Below are positions 22,501 to 32,543 of a stretch of DNA of 64,000 bases, piece by piece. The stretch covers positions 51,721,220 to 51,785,219 of the forward strand of contig NC_087063.1 of assembly GCF_963678635.1 (NCBI RefSeq), given 5' to 3'. The notes beneath the pieces are model-generated. The model ran no database searches and had not been told where the DNA came from. It saw only the letters and a list, made by a program, of their open reading frames with translations. Each line of letters starts with the position of its first letter. Within the stretch, counting starts at the first letter, position 1. This DNA comes from Symsagittifera roscoffensis (Eukaryota > Xenacoelomorpha > Acoela > Convolutidae). The translations under genes were made by a program, and so were the position numbers.

Positions 22501-23895
22501 CACCAATCCGGAAGAGTAAAAAAGCGTCACCAATCCAGAAGAGTAAAAAAGCGTCACCAATCTAGAAGAGTAAAAGAGCCACCAATCCAGAAGAGTAAAA
22601 AAGCGTCACCAATCCAGAAGAGTAAAAAGTAACAAAAGCGCCACCAATCCAGAAGAGTAAAAAAGCGTCACCAATCCAGAAGAGTAAAAAGTAACAAAAG
22701 CGTCACCAATCCAGAAGAGTACAAAAGCGCCACCAATGCAGAAGAGTAAAAAAGCGTCACCAATCCAGAAGAGTAAAAAGTAACAAAAGCGTCACCAATC
22801 CAGAAGAGTAAAAACGCGTCACCAACCCAGAAGAGTAAAAAAATGTCACCAATCTAGAAGAGTAAAAAGTAACAAAAGCGTCACCAATCCAGAAGAGTAA
22901 AAAAGCGTCACCAACCCAGAAGAGTAAAAAAGCGTCACCAACCCAGAAAAGTAAAAAAGCGTCACCAATCCAGAAGAGTAAAAAAGTGTCACCAATCCAG
23001 AAGAGTAAAAAAGCGTCACCAATGCAGAAGAGTAAAAAAGCGTCACCAATCCAGAAGAGTACAAAAGCGCCACCAATCCAGAAGAGTAAAAAAGCGTCAC
23101 CAATCCAGAAGAGTAAAAAGTAACAAAAGCGTCACCAATCCAGAAGAGTAAAAACGCGTCACCAACCCAGAAGAGTAAAAAAATGTCACCAATCCAGAAG
23201 AGTAAAAAGTAACAAAAGCGTCACCAATCCAGAAGAGTAAAAAAGCGTCACCAACCCAGAAGAGTAAAAAAGCGTCACCAACCCAGAAGAGTAAAAAGAG
23301 CCACCAATCCAGAAGAGTAAAAAAGCGTCACCAATCCAGAAGAGTAAAAAGTAACAAAAGCGCCACCAATCCAGAAGAGTAAAAAAGCGTCACCAATCCA
23401 GAAGAGTAAAAAGTAACAAAAGCATCACCAATCCAGAAGAGTACAAAAGCGCCACCAATCCAGAAGAGTAAAAAAGCGTCACCAATCCAGAAGAGTAAAA
23501 AGTAACAAAAGCGTCACCAACCCAAAAGAGTAAAAACGCGTCACCAACCCAGAAGAGTAAAAAAATGTCAACAATCCAGAAGCGTAAAAAGTAACAAAAG
23601 CGTCACCAATCCAGAAGAGTAAAAAAGCGTCACCAACCCAGAAGAGTAAAAAAGCGTCACCAACCCAGAAAAGTAAAAAAGCGTCACCAATCCAGAAGAG
23701 TAAAAAAGTGTCACCAATCCAGAAGAGTAAAAAAGCGTCACCAATGCAGAAGAGTAAAAAAGCGTCACCAATCCAGAAGAGTAAAAAAGTGTCACAAATC
23801 CAGAAGAGTAAAAAAGCGTCACCAGTCCAGAAGAGTAAAAAAGCGTCATCAATCCAGAGGAGTAAGAAAGCGTCACCAATCCCATAGAGTAAAGT
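19541..23895. repeat. Minisatellite, 27-bp unit, about 4.3 kb
   Basis: The unit is gtcaccaatccagaagagta plus aaaaagc, 27 bp, with variants (gcc for gtc, acc for atc, gtaacaaaag insertions). As 27 is a multiple of three, every frame stays open for long stretches, yielding artificial proteins with a nine-residue period on both strands (for example F-Y-S-S-G-L-V-T-L). There is no start context, domain or codon preference to support translation. Array length in the assembly may be compressed or expanded. Confidence 0.95.
19655..21452. repeat. 899-bp higher-order duplication inside the minisatellite
   Basis: A block of irregular units is repeated almost exactly with a shift of 899 bp. The landmarks gtaaaaattaac (about 19672 and 20571), agaagaacaaaaagttac, and the variant gagtcaccaatccagaag all recur at that offset. 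The block contains minor indels that make 899 not a multiple of 27, so the identity of indels shows a recent block duplication or an assembly duplication rather than unit-by-unit growth. Confidence 0.88.
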
Positions 23896-24222
23896 AAATT
23901 TTAGCTCAAAAAAGAGTTTCAAACTTAATCATTGATTATGAAAGGGCTAAGTAAAGTTAAGTTTGTGGCTGAAACTTTCTGGTCGTTGATTTATAGAAGT
24001 CTCTAGTTCGGTACTACAAAATTCACTATCTACGTCGACAGCGTTGTCGACACCATCTATGGGATGGGGTTTTATCCAGAATATTCGGATCCGCGGCACT
24101 TCGAGTAGGCTGAGTAAGGATATTTAATAATTTATTTATTACTTAATAATATTTTGAATAACTAGTGTCAAACTGGTTCCAATTTTATATTCATGTTTTT
24201 GAACTCAAAATCTGATATATAT

Positions 24223-24228
<6 letters not shown>
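23896..24228. other. Intergenic spacer, nothing recognised
   Basis: Between the minisatellite and the AT tract I find no ORF, RNA gene or repeat with support. Confidence 0.5.

Positions 24229-24280
<52 letters not shown>
24229..24280. repeat. (AT)n microsatellite
   Basis: An uninterrupted AT dinucleotide run of about 52 bp. Confidence 0.97.
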
Positions 24281-24283
<3 letters not shown>

Positions 24284-24306
24284 AGAATATAAAATTCTAG
24301 GCTAAC

Positions 24307-24960
24307 CTAAGTAGTAATTGGACACATTCCGGTGATTAGAGCGCAGTGACCCTCCCCTTTTTGTCTCCCCTCGGGTTGTACGCGATACCATACATAAATA
24401 GCTTCTGCCCCAGTTCGGCCTCGCTTATGCCCGGTGACGTAGTTCCATTTAGGAGGGTTCAGGTCACTTCGGTACTCGTAGATATGCACACCGAGTAGTT
24501 CAGCCAAAATGTGCATTTCCGATTCGACAATAACCCAACCGAGTAACGACTGTTTGGGGTCGTGGTAAAGGTAACAAAAAGAACTCAGGCGGAGCGCCTG
24601 ACCTTTCTGTTGCTCCTTGGGCTCCCTCTGTAAGGCCCAGGACCTTACTCGGTTGCCAGTTAGAAGGTAAGGAATAAAATCAAGGAAGCAATAGGATCCC
24701 CCACGCGCGCACTCCATCAAAACAGGTTCGTGAGAAATCGCGTCAATAGTATCGTGGTCATTGAGGGAAACAGGTTTCCGCCCAGGCGATAGGTTCGACA
24801 AATACGTGCTTTGGACTCTATATTTAAATAGCGCATCGGGCTGTCGGATAACCAACCGCTGCAGTGAGCATTCCTCGCAATTTGCGCACACAAAAAGGGC
24901 AGCTTCCCGTAAGTTATCGGTGTGAGACTTGCGATTAGCGGAACGTTCCAGCTCCAGATA
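24307..24960 (-). CDS. OTU-like cysteine protease domain (putative), probably from a mobile element
   Basis: The open frame (194 codons from a GTG at 24891, continuing open some 60 bases further upstream without a clear ATG) has the layout of an OTU deubiquitinase-like domain. It has G-G-S-Y-C-F followed by a helix (catalytic Cys region, canonical form D-G-x-C-[LF]-F), then a central E-M-H-I-L-A-E-L-L-G-V-H-I-Y-E-Y strand-helix, and near the end G-H-C-A-L-I (catalytic His region). The D of D-G-x-C is a G here. It would cut ubiquitin or a polyprotein. A C-A-N-C-E-E-C stretch sits at the N-terminus. OTU domains occur in several retroelements. It faces away from the gypsy-like element. Confidence 0.5.
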   Translation of the reverse strand, partial: YLELERSANRKSHTDNLREAALFVCANCEECSLQRLVIRQPDALFKYRVQSTYLSNLSPGRKPVSLNDHDTIDAISHEPVLMECARGGSYCFLDFIPYLLTGNRVRSWALQREPKEQQKGQALRLSSFCYLYHDPKQSLLGWVIVESEMHILAELLGVHIYEYRSDLNPPKWNYVTGHKRGRTGAEAIYVWYRVQPEGRQKGEGHCALITGMCPITT

Positions 24961-25054
24961 ACCACCTTAGGGTAGGAAGGGTGTTCATCTCATGAAACAC
25001 TATTTTTCCTCTCCTGTAAAGTGCGTTGTCAGTCATGGGATCGGGGCGGCTTTA

Positions 25055-25254
25055 NNNNNNNNNNNNNNNNNNNNNNNNNNNNNNNNNNNNNNNNNNNNNN
25101 NNNNNNNNNNNNNNNNNNNNNNNNNNNNNNNNNNNNNNNNNNNNNNNNNNNNNNNNNNNNNNNNNNNNNNNNNNNNNNNNNNNNNNNNNNNNNNNNNNNN
25201 NNNNNNNNNNNNNNNNNNNNNNNNNNNNNNNNNNNNNNNNNNNNNNNNNNNNNN
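25055..25254. other. Assembly gap, 200 N
   Basis: Exactly 200 N, a conventional gap size, so the true length is unknown. It falls just before the first recognisable Gag coding sequence, so the 5' LTR and leader of the large element may be in the gap. Confidence 0.99.
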
Positions 25255-26128
25255 GTGACGCCACCCGTGGATAACGGGGCAGCAGTAGAAGAAGCCTTGA
25301 ACAACATAGTGGACAGTATAGGAGAACAAAATGAACAGATGTCCATAAGAATGAGTGAACTAGAAAGAGCAGTTCACATTGAAAAAGAGTCTGCGGGAAG
25401 AAAATAACCGCAATAGACAAGAAGTTGGTAGGAGCGAAAAACGCTTGAAAGAAAGAACGGACGAGCACATGGCGAAGAACTTGTCGCGAATGACAAGAGA
25501 AGCGGAACAGAGAGAGTTACGCTTAAGAGACGACATGAAGAAGTTAAGAATTCAGCAAGAGCAGTCTCTTGGGACTCTCGACACAAAGATAGACGCGATG
25601 ATGGAGAGGCGAACTCAGGCTATCATGGATAGGTTGTACGGGCCACTAGGCAGCAAGAGTGGACAAAAAGAAGGGGAACCGAACTCGGGAGGTCCCAGCA
25701 GGGAGCCGAAGGTGAACTTCAATGACCACCAAAAGAGGAGGACATATGGATCCACTAGAGCTAGGGGCAGTTCATCAGGCTATGGCACAAGGGATAATAG
25801 AACATGGGGCCCGAATAGTAGAGCAAGTTCAACGGGGAATAGACAGACCTCTAACGAACGACCAACGCAACGCAGACATGCGACTGGGAGAAGTGATTCC
25901 GGTAACAGGAGACATGCGAGCCCAGGGAGGAGTCATGTGGGCCAAGGGGGAAACACTCACGGCGATTCGGATTGCAGGGATGCACCGAATACAGAGCCTT
26001 CGACAAGGTGTGAGGACATTCAGGCGGGACACTCAAGGGATGCTACGGCAATTGCCACAGCCTTTGAACCCCTAAACAGGTCTTTGGACATACCTTACAT
26101 TCCTTACAAGGTTATCCAGAACCAATGA
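25255..26128 (+). CDS. Gag N-terminal region, coiled coil and RG/S-rich linker
   Basis: Directly after the gap one frame reads an acidic helical stretch to a stop near 25407. A second frame (25379-26128, 249 codons) then takes over with a charged coiled coil to about residue 85, followed by an arginine, glycine, serine and asparagine-rich segment that is probably RNA-binding. Two frames with a short overlap indicate a one-base frame break near 25400, and another near 26100 before the Gag core. I recognise no conserved domain; the identity rests on position before the Gag core. Confidence 0.55.
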
Positions 26129-28565
26129 ACGCAGTGAGAAGTTCAGAAGAGTCTTTAAGAAACCAAGATGCTATAAAGACGAATCTGATGGCTGTATTGA
26201 TACCTGGATAGAGGTAATGAAACTGCATTTCGAGGAAGAGGACTTGTCGGAAAGACAGGAATGCAGTGCGCTCACCAGTAACTTGGAAGGGACAGCCCTG
26301 AACTGTGTCATGGCCAAGAAGCAATATCAGCGTGACACAGCCAAAAAAATCTTCGAAATCTTGTTAAACCGTTTTGGATCAGGGGTGCAGGGGCACCAAG
26401 CAATGATGCGCTTCGAGAAACGGAGGCAACGAGAAGATGAAACGATAGACATGTTTCTAGATGACTTGGAAATGCTGAGAAGACGCAGCCAACCGGATGA
26501 GTCAAACCGAAGGATGAACCTGGCAGTAGCCTCAAAATTCATCGATGGTGTGAAGAATGATGAACTTCGGACAATGCTGGCAACGCATTACACACCACTA
26601 TCAACCAATGCGCCAACACCAGAGGAGTTGAGGCTCAAGTCAAAAGAATATCTTTTGTTGAAACCTCCTTCGATATCTGGTTATTATAAGAACAATTATG
26701 GCAATTTTAACAGCGGACCAGCAAACCAAAGGAACAACTGGTACAAACCGAGGGATGACATGGACAAGAGACGCTCTTGTGCCAATTGCAGTTCAACGGA
26801 CCATCATGTGTCAGCATGCCCAACTTACAAACAAGGCATGAAAGCAATAGGCTTTAGCCTCGAGGACGAATATGCGTCAGAATTGGACCATGAGTATTTC
26901 ATGAGAGGAGTAATTGCGAATTTCGGCCCGAGGTGTTTCTTTTGCAACTTGGAAGGTCATTTTAAATCAGATTGTCCGCAATTCAGGGATGCAGTGGCAG
27001 ACATCAAGCATCCAAGGCATGAAGAAGCTTTATCAGGAGTGAAAGCCAGCAAGGCTCGCCTGTTGAGTGAAGCGGAGGCACGCAGAATAGACAAACCTCA
27101 AGAACTGGCGATGAAGAAAATGCAAGCGGCAACTGAAGAGACACGTGAACCGGAACCAGTGACTGCGGCCGATGACTTCAAGATTGATTATAGGGCAGCC
27201 GCGAGGGATGCTCTAAATAAAGTGCAGCAGGAACTGGTGACGAAAGAGATCGAACAAAAAGTGAAACGCGAAATAGAGAATGAGAAACTACAGGAGCAAC
27301 TGAATACCTTCGAGGCAACGGAGGTCGAGGAGACCAAAGCACCAAGCAGTTTGAGCATGAAACTTAATGTGATCTCCGGGCAGAGGTTCGGCATGGTGCC
27401 ACAAGGAAGCAAGATACAGTCAATAATTTCAGTGGCTGGACACCAGGTAATCAGAAATCTGAGTGAACCATCCGAGTTCACTTCGATGCATTTGGACACA
27501 TATGCAGATTATCTGAGGCAGGTGGAGCCACGCACTGAGTCGAGAGCTGTGCGAGCACTACTAACAACGGGTGACCCTCGCACAAAGAAACTTCATGGAC
27601 GCTACCTGGAGATCTATAGGCCGTATCAAGTGATGCTGAACGTGGATGGGATCAGTATCTACACTAGGACTTATGTAACAACAGACAGTGACCAGATAGG
27701 GCAGATCTATTTGGGTGAGGAGGAACTCAAAGTCCGCAGGATAGGCCATGACGCCATGATGGAACAAGATGCAGTACACATTGGGTATGAAGCAGATATG
27801 ACCGCACATCTGCTCGACATCAACGGAACGAAAATCGGAGTCACAGGGCTTCTGGACACAGGAGCGGTAGTGAGTGTGATGCCAATAAAAACTTGGGAAA
27901 GAATGGGCTTCACGAGGGAAGATCTGATTCCGACGAATCTCCGACTGGCCGCCGCCAATCGAGGAGCTATTTACGTAGCCGGAAGAACGCCGATAACAGT
28001 TCTCCACATGGGAGGACGAGATCTATGGATGAGCTTCCTGGTAGTAGAGAATTTAGACGACGCCGACCAATTCATCTTGGGCAGAGATTTTGTCCGGATT
28101 TTTGACGTGATGATTGACTTGAACAACGGTCTGATACGGATTAGAAACCCGGACCGGAAGTATGTTAAGAAACCAATTAATAGGATAATAACAGACAAAA
28201 ACAAGGTGCAAATTTTTTTAGATAGAAAAGTAAAACTACAGCCAGGGCAAGATGTGGTGGCAATTTTTAGAATGAGAAATTTAAATTCGTTAAGCGACAG
28301 TAAACTGGTTTGTTTAGTACCGAATCCCAATAGTCAGAGTTCGGTGATTTTAGGCCGGAGCTTCTCGGTAACGCGAAACGGACTGTGTGTCAGTGTGTTA
28401 GTGAACACACTGGACACCACGGTTTCAATCCAGCGTGGAAAGAAGCTTGGTTACGCTTTGCCGATGAGGACCGACTATGAGGAGACACAAAACTTGAAGA
28501 AACATAGTGTGAAAGACTGTCCTTATCATGCCAACAAAGATAAAATTTTAAAGAGGTTTTATTGA
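26118..28565 (+). CDS. Gag capsid-nucleocapsid and aspartic protease
   Basis: The 782-codon frame has an ATG at 26217, but the capsid-like sequence already begins about 30 codons upstream in the same frame. A retrotransposon Gag fold covers the first 130 residues. Two CCHC knuckles follow: C188-X2-C191-X4-H196-X4-C201 and C240-X2-C243-X4-H248-X4-C253. After a helical linker comes a retroviral-type protease with L-L-D-T-G-A at D547 and a later I-L-G-R-D-F strand near residues 620-625. The product would package element RNA and cut the polyprotein. All key residues are present and there is no internal stop, so this is the best-preserved ORF of the element. Confidence 0.9.
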   Translation, partial: RTNERSEKFRRVFKKPRCYKDESDGCIDTWIEVMKLHFEEEDLSERQECSALTSNLEGTALNCVMAKKQYQRDTAKKIFEILLNRFGSGVQGHQAMMRFEKRRQREDETIDMFLDDLEMLRRRSQPDESNRRMNLAVASKFIDGVKNDELRTMLATHYTPLSTNAPTPEELRLKSKEYLLLKPPSISGYYKNNYGNFNSGPANQRNNWYKPRDDMDKRRSCANCSSTDHHVSACPTYKQGMKAIGFSLEDEYASELDHEYFMRGVIANFGPRCFFCNLEGHFKSDCPQFRDAVADIKHPRHEEALSGVKASKARLLSEAEARRIDKPQELAMKKMQAATEETREPEPVTAADDFKIDYRAAARDALNKVQQELVTKEIEQKVKREIENEKLQEQLNTFEATEVEETKAPSSLSMKLNVISGQRFGMVPQGSKIQSIISVAGHQVIRNLSEPSEFTSMHLDTYADYLRQVEPRTESRAVRALLTTGDPRTKKLHGRYLEIYRPYQVMLNVDGISIYTRTYVTTDSDQIGQIYLGEEELKVRRIGHDAMMEQDAVHIGYEADMTAHLLDINGTKIGVTGLLDTGAVVSVMPIKTWERMGFTREDLIPTNLRLAAANRGAIYVAGRTPITVLHMGGRDLWMSFLVVENLDDADQFILGRDFVRIFDVMIDLNNGLIRIRNPDRKYVKKPINRIITDKNKVQIFLDRKVKLQPGQDVVAIFRMRNLNSLSDSKLVCLVPNPNSQSSVILGRSFSVTRNGLCVSVLVNTLDTTVSIQRGKKLGYALPMRTDYEETQNLKKHSVKDCPYHANKDKILKRFY

Positions 28566-29477
28566 ATTAAAATCTATTCATAAATTGTTTTCAATGAAAT
28601 CCGAAACGGACGACGGCTTATCGAGCTGCTCGAATTTTCCGGAACGCCCCTCGTCATACGAACTAGAATCTGACAAACCGGTTTTGCCAGAGATAGAACA
28701 TTTAAAAGGGAAAATAGGTGAGGGAGATTTCGAAAAATTGCGGGACGTTTTAAATCGGAACGCAGATGTATTTTCAAAACATAAAGCGGATATCGGTTGC
28801 TGTAACTTCGTCGAACACGAAATTGAACTGGAAGAAGGTGCCATTCCGCACAGAGAAGGCGCGAGGCGAATGACGCCACACAAGTCGGAAGCGTGCCGAG
28901 CGGAAATTGAAATGCTGCTCGAATACGACATGATAGAACCCTCGAAATCGCCGTGGGCTTGCGGGGTGGTATGGCGAAAAAGAAAGGGGGGCAGCTAAGA
29001 TTTTGTTGCGACTTTCGCTATTTGAACGCGGTAACGATAAAAGATGCGTACCCGATACCGCGAATAGACGAGAGCCTCTCTAAGCTTGGTGATGCCAAGT
29101 TCTTCACCACATTGGACTTGGGTTCTGCCTTCTGGCTGGTCCCTCTGCGGAAGAAGGATAAAGCGAAAATCGGATTCGCGTGCGAATTGGGATTGTACCA
29201 GCGGAAGAGGATGCCCTTCGGCTTGTGCAATGCAACGGCCACTTTTCAAAGACTGATGGCTCAGGCTTTGACCAGAGTGACCAAGAAGTACGGAAATCTC
29301 GTGATGTGTTACGTGGAAGACGTAGTCATAGCGACACCAACACTGGAAGACCATATTGATCGGCTCGATGAGGTCTTTGGATGTATGAAAAGAGCAGGCT
29401 TGAAATGCAAACCATCAAAATGTGAAATCCTTAGGGATTCGATTAAGTACCTGGGAAGAATGGTGGGCATGGTGTGA
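28566..29477 (+). CDS. Reverse transcriptase, Ty3/gypsy type (frame-broken)
   Basis: N-terminal part at 28585-28998: D-V-F-S-K-H-K-A-D-I-G, the short protease-RT connector and the R-M-T-P-H-K / E-M-L-L-E-Y-D-M-I-E-P-S motif. After a run of six G near 28986-28991 the frame changes. The second part (28953-29477) holds F-C-C-D-F-R-Y-L-N, T-T-L-D-L-G-S-A-F (motif A aspartate) and M-P-F-G-L-C-N-A. The catalytic box is Y-V-E-D instead of Y-[VI]-D-D. K-C-E-I-L..Y-L-G follows before another frame change at about 29470. The E in the catalytic box and the breaks make activity unlikely as assembled. Confidence 0.9.
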
Positions 29478-30130
29478 GGCCAGACCCGGAAGCAGTAGAA
29501 GCAGTGTTGACATGGAAGGCTCCCAGAACAGACACACAGCTCCTGAGCTTCCTAGGGTTTGCCAACTACTACCGGGAGTTCATAAAAGGATATGCGGACA
29601 AGGTGTATCCGATGCAGAAGCTGATATGCAACAAAGGGAAAAAGTTCGAATGGAACGATGAAGCACAAGTTGCCTTCGAGAACATAAAGCGGGAACTGTG
29701 CGAAGCGCCAGTGCTAGGCATGCCTACAGAAAAGGGCATGTATGTTCTTGACACAGACGCATCAGTTGTAGCCATCTCAGGAACATTGCATCAGGAGCAA
29801 AAATGGAATGGAAGAACGGTTCTCCGTCCCATTGCATACGGCAGCAAGTTCTTCAGTGACACACAGAATGAAATATGGCGCACCAAAAGCAGAAATTTTT
29901 GCAGTAGTCACACTTGTGGAAAAATACCGCGCATACTTGGGTAGCGCTCCCCTCAAGTTACGCGTGGACAACAGAGCGTTATCCTGGTTAAGACCTACTC
30001 GATGGATCAGAGTTACATTGGTAGATGGATAGTGAGATTGGATGGCTACCACATGATAATCGAGCACAGGATGCGTGACAAACACCAGAATGCTGATAGC
30101 CTCAGCAAGAAAACTGAGTTCTATGAAAGA
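29474..30130 (+). CDS. RNase H and connection domain of the gypsy-like pol (frame-broken)
   Basis: Frame 29474-29944 has the connection motif L-G-F-A-N-Y-Y-R-E-F-I-K-G-Y-A and the RNase H opening Y-V-L-D-T-D-A-S. The later RNase H parts are split: A-P-K-A-E-I-F-A-V-V (29808-30032 frame, with the glutamate) and L-R-V-D-N-R-A-L-S-W. A third frame from 30002 closes with a H-R-M-R-D-K-H-Q-N-A-D-S-L-S-K end (N-A-D-x-L-S motif). Catalytic D, E and D are all present, but in different frames. It would remove the RNA strand during reverse transcription. Confidence 0.86.
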
Positions 30131-31300
30131 TTGGAGCAGAAGCAAGCCAATCAGGCAGAAATAAAGGAGGGATTCTCGTTTCTGGACAAAGAAACTTATG
30201 AAGCGCTTCCATTAATGAGATGGTTGGATAAGTCTGGACATCCGATTCCAGGGCATCCTGAGTTACCTGTAGAGAAAGCAGACGAGATAGAGATCATATC
30301 CAAGGAGGACCCGGTCCCCTTGGATCTGTTGCTGCGCTCAAACCTGGTCCAACAAGAATTCTCTCGCATGAACATAAACAGCCTCTCATTATTGGATAAA
30401 ACGGTGCAGGTCACACCGCAAGTGATGCGAATGCTGGGTGGATTGTTAGAAAGAGAAGTGACCAGAGATGACCCCGAAAGGACAGCAGCAGTGGCATCGC
30501 TATCATTTAGGAAGAAGGTGAAGATAATGCCGTCCAGACGACAACACGAAGAGAACGAGAGGGATTGTAGGACAATAGTTCAGCAACTAGTATCCTCAAT
30601 ACCACACGAGATTTTACCCAGTACTTCTTATGGACCGAAAGAACAGGGGAGCAGTACGCGAAGGAAAACCGTCACCTTTGTGAACCAGGATAAAAAAGGT
30701 GAGAAGGTAGAACAAAACCTGCTGCAAGATTGTTTGTCCGGGGAGACGAATGATGAGAAGAACCAGCGAGCACAAGATCAACACCCGGGACAAGAAAGTT
30801 TGTCCGGGGAGTCTGATATAGATGAAGAAATTCCTGATGAGAAACAGGACCTGGAAACAAGGTTTTGTCCGGGGAGTTCAGATGGATGCGAAGAAGGCCC
30901 AGACATGATCTGGAGGAGCGTGCAGACTCCATCACAAACTCTTCAACAGATGACAATTCCCAAAACTCAGGAATTGACACCTATTCAGACAGGAACTCAA
31001 GCCCGGGATCAGAACTGTCCGAACTAGCGATCCACACACTACTAGTGGAAACTCGGGCAAGAGATCTGGACAGAGAGGTGTACCAGGATCCTGACAGTGA
31101 TCGCTACCTTATACCAAGCGAAAGAGTCTTTGACAACGCAGCGGAAGATTTGGAGACAATAGCTGTATCGAAACGTTCGATAAGTCTGCTGCCACAAAAA
31201 GAGGTAGTCAGGACTGATCTTCAGCCGTTCAAGCAAGAATCACAGCCTCTGGCGAAGATTTGGTGCGTTAAGATGGAAGAAGACACACACCAGCCCAATG
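30131..31300 (+). CDS. Long unusual linker between RNase H and integrase
   Basis: About 390 codons in two frames (30002-31027, then 30865-32043) separate the RNase H end from the integrase zinc domain, where gypsy elements usually have far fewer. The sequence is polar and acidic, with no fold I recognise. A T-L-[SL]-D-style helix and an R-[KR]-K/S-rich part precede a region with three copies of the DNA word TTGTCCGGGGAG. The decayed copy has a linker of comparable length at 8.94-10.06 kb, so the insertion is a feature of the family. It could be a separate cleaved protein. Confidence 0.5.
30734..30876 (+). repeat. Three spaced copies of TTGTCCGGGGAG inside pol
   Basis: The 12-mer occurs at 30734-30745, 30800-30811 and 30865-30876, spacings of 66 and 65 bp. 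The first two encode L-S-G-E in frame; the third is in another frame (C-P-G-S). Further copies lie at 33348-33359 in non-coding sequence and, with one change, at 46090-46101; a degenerate one lies at about 9525 in the decayed copy. Confidence 0.85.
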
Positions 31301-32543
31301 AGCTGAATAGTCAGATGAGGGTCATGAAGACGTACTTGAAGGCGAGATACAGACTCTCGGATCTTCTCAGGGCGCAGAGAATTGATCGCATGACAAGCAA
31401 CCTGAAAAGGTGGATCGAGAATGGTTCTCCGGATAAAGGGGACCTCGAGGAAGACAGCTATCGTATCCTAAGACAGTACTTCATGCAGAAGGAAGGGAGG
31501 TTATATTTGAACAAGGACGGGATTGTGGCTTGTAAGAGAAGAGAAGAAGACAGAGTCCTATACAAGTATAACGCGATAGTGTTACCGCAACTCTATCAGA
31601 CAGAGCTATTATTCAGGTCGCATGATCAGATGGGCCATCAGGGGATCGATAAAGTATATCAGAGGATCCTGAAGCGCTTTGAGTGGCCTGGAATGAAAAG
31701 GGCATGCGAGAAATGGGTAACAGCATGTCTCTCATGCCAACAGGTCAAGGATCCAAGGAAGTTGCGATTTTCTTTACGATCGATCGAGTCTTCTGTATTC
31801 AACGAGGTGGTGCAGATAGATCACCAAAAGATATGCATGACAGACAGTGGTTATAATCAGGTGTTGGTCATGATAGATCATTTCACGAAGTATGCAGAGA
31901 CCGTGCCCTGCATAACTGCCTCGGCGGAAGAGACATGCGACCACCTGATCAATACGTGGATAGCGAGACATGGTTGTCCGATGACGTTTCAATCAGATAA
32001 TGGAACAGCTTTCGTAGGAGAGCTTACGAAAGAGCTTATGTGACGCTCACATGTTGCTCAAGCTCACTCCACGACATACCACCCTCAGACGAATGGCTTA
32101 GTGGAAAGAATAGAACGTTAGTGTCGATGCTGAGGGTATATTGTTCCAGGTACATGACCGATTGGGACAGGTACCTTCCACAGGTGATGGGAGCCTATAA
32201 TAGCACGCAACACTCCACCACCGGAGTCAGTCCACACATGATGCTAACTGGACACAAAAAGTCTTTACCCTTAACCTTTTTCTACCCAGAATATGAGGGA
32301 AAGAAAACGTCTCCACAGGTTTACGTGAGGGATGTGATCAGACGCCATCAGGAGTTGAACAATTTGTGTAGACGAAATACCCAGCAAGCACAGGCAAGGC
32401 AGATGAAAAGATTCGACAAGAAAGCAGCTGGTGCAAAAGCTTACTCGGTGGGAGACTACGTATGGGTATTTCAAAACGTTATACCACTAGAAGGAACAAA
32501 AAAGCTCCTAAAAAAGTGGAGGGGACCCTTCATGATTACATAA
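31301..32543 (+). CDS. Integrase with zinc, catalytic and GPY/F-like C-terminal domains (frame-broken)
   Basis: The zinc domain has R-S-H-D-Q-M-G-H (HX4H) near 31620 and C-L-S-C (CX2C) near 31726, giving the HHCC site. The catalytic core has V-V-Q-I-D-H (first D), M-I-D-H-F-T-K-Y, and T-F-Q-S-D-N-G-T-A-F (second D). The frame stops at a TGA at 32041-32043. The catalytic glutamate motif (N-G-L-V-E-R type) lies just after in a different frame. The next frame (32040-32543) continues with Y-N-S-T-Q-H-S-T-T-G and ends with Y-S-V-G-D-Y-V-W-V...K-W-R-G-P-F, a typical C-terminal domain. It would integrate element cDNA; the copy has two breaks around the glutamate. Confidence 0.9.

Noticed and set aside
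19541-23895. CRISPR-like array
   Set aside because: Repeats are contiguous with no unique spacers, and the sequence is eukaryotic; it is a minisatellite.
19769-23922. Long open frames on both strands (up to 169 codons) within the repeat array, suggesting repetitive hydrophobic or basic proteins
   Set aside because: They exist only because the 27-bp unit is a multiple of three; every frame is open, and no start context, domain or codon bias supports translation.
24992-25407. Open frames running through the N gap
   Set aside because: They are produced by treating N as sense codons; only the part after 25255 has meaning.
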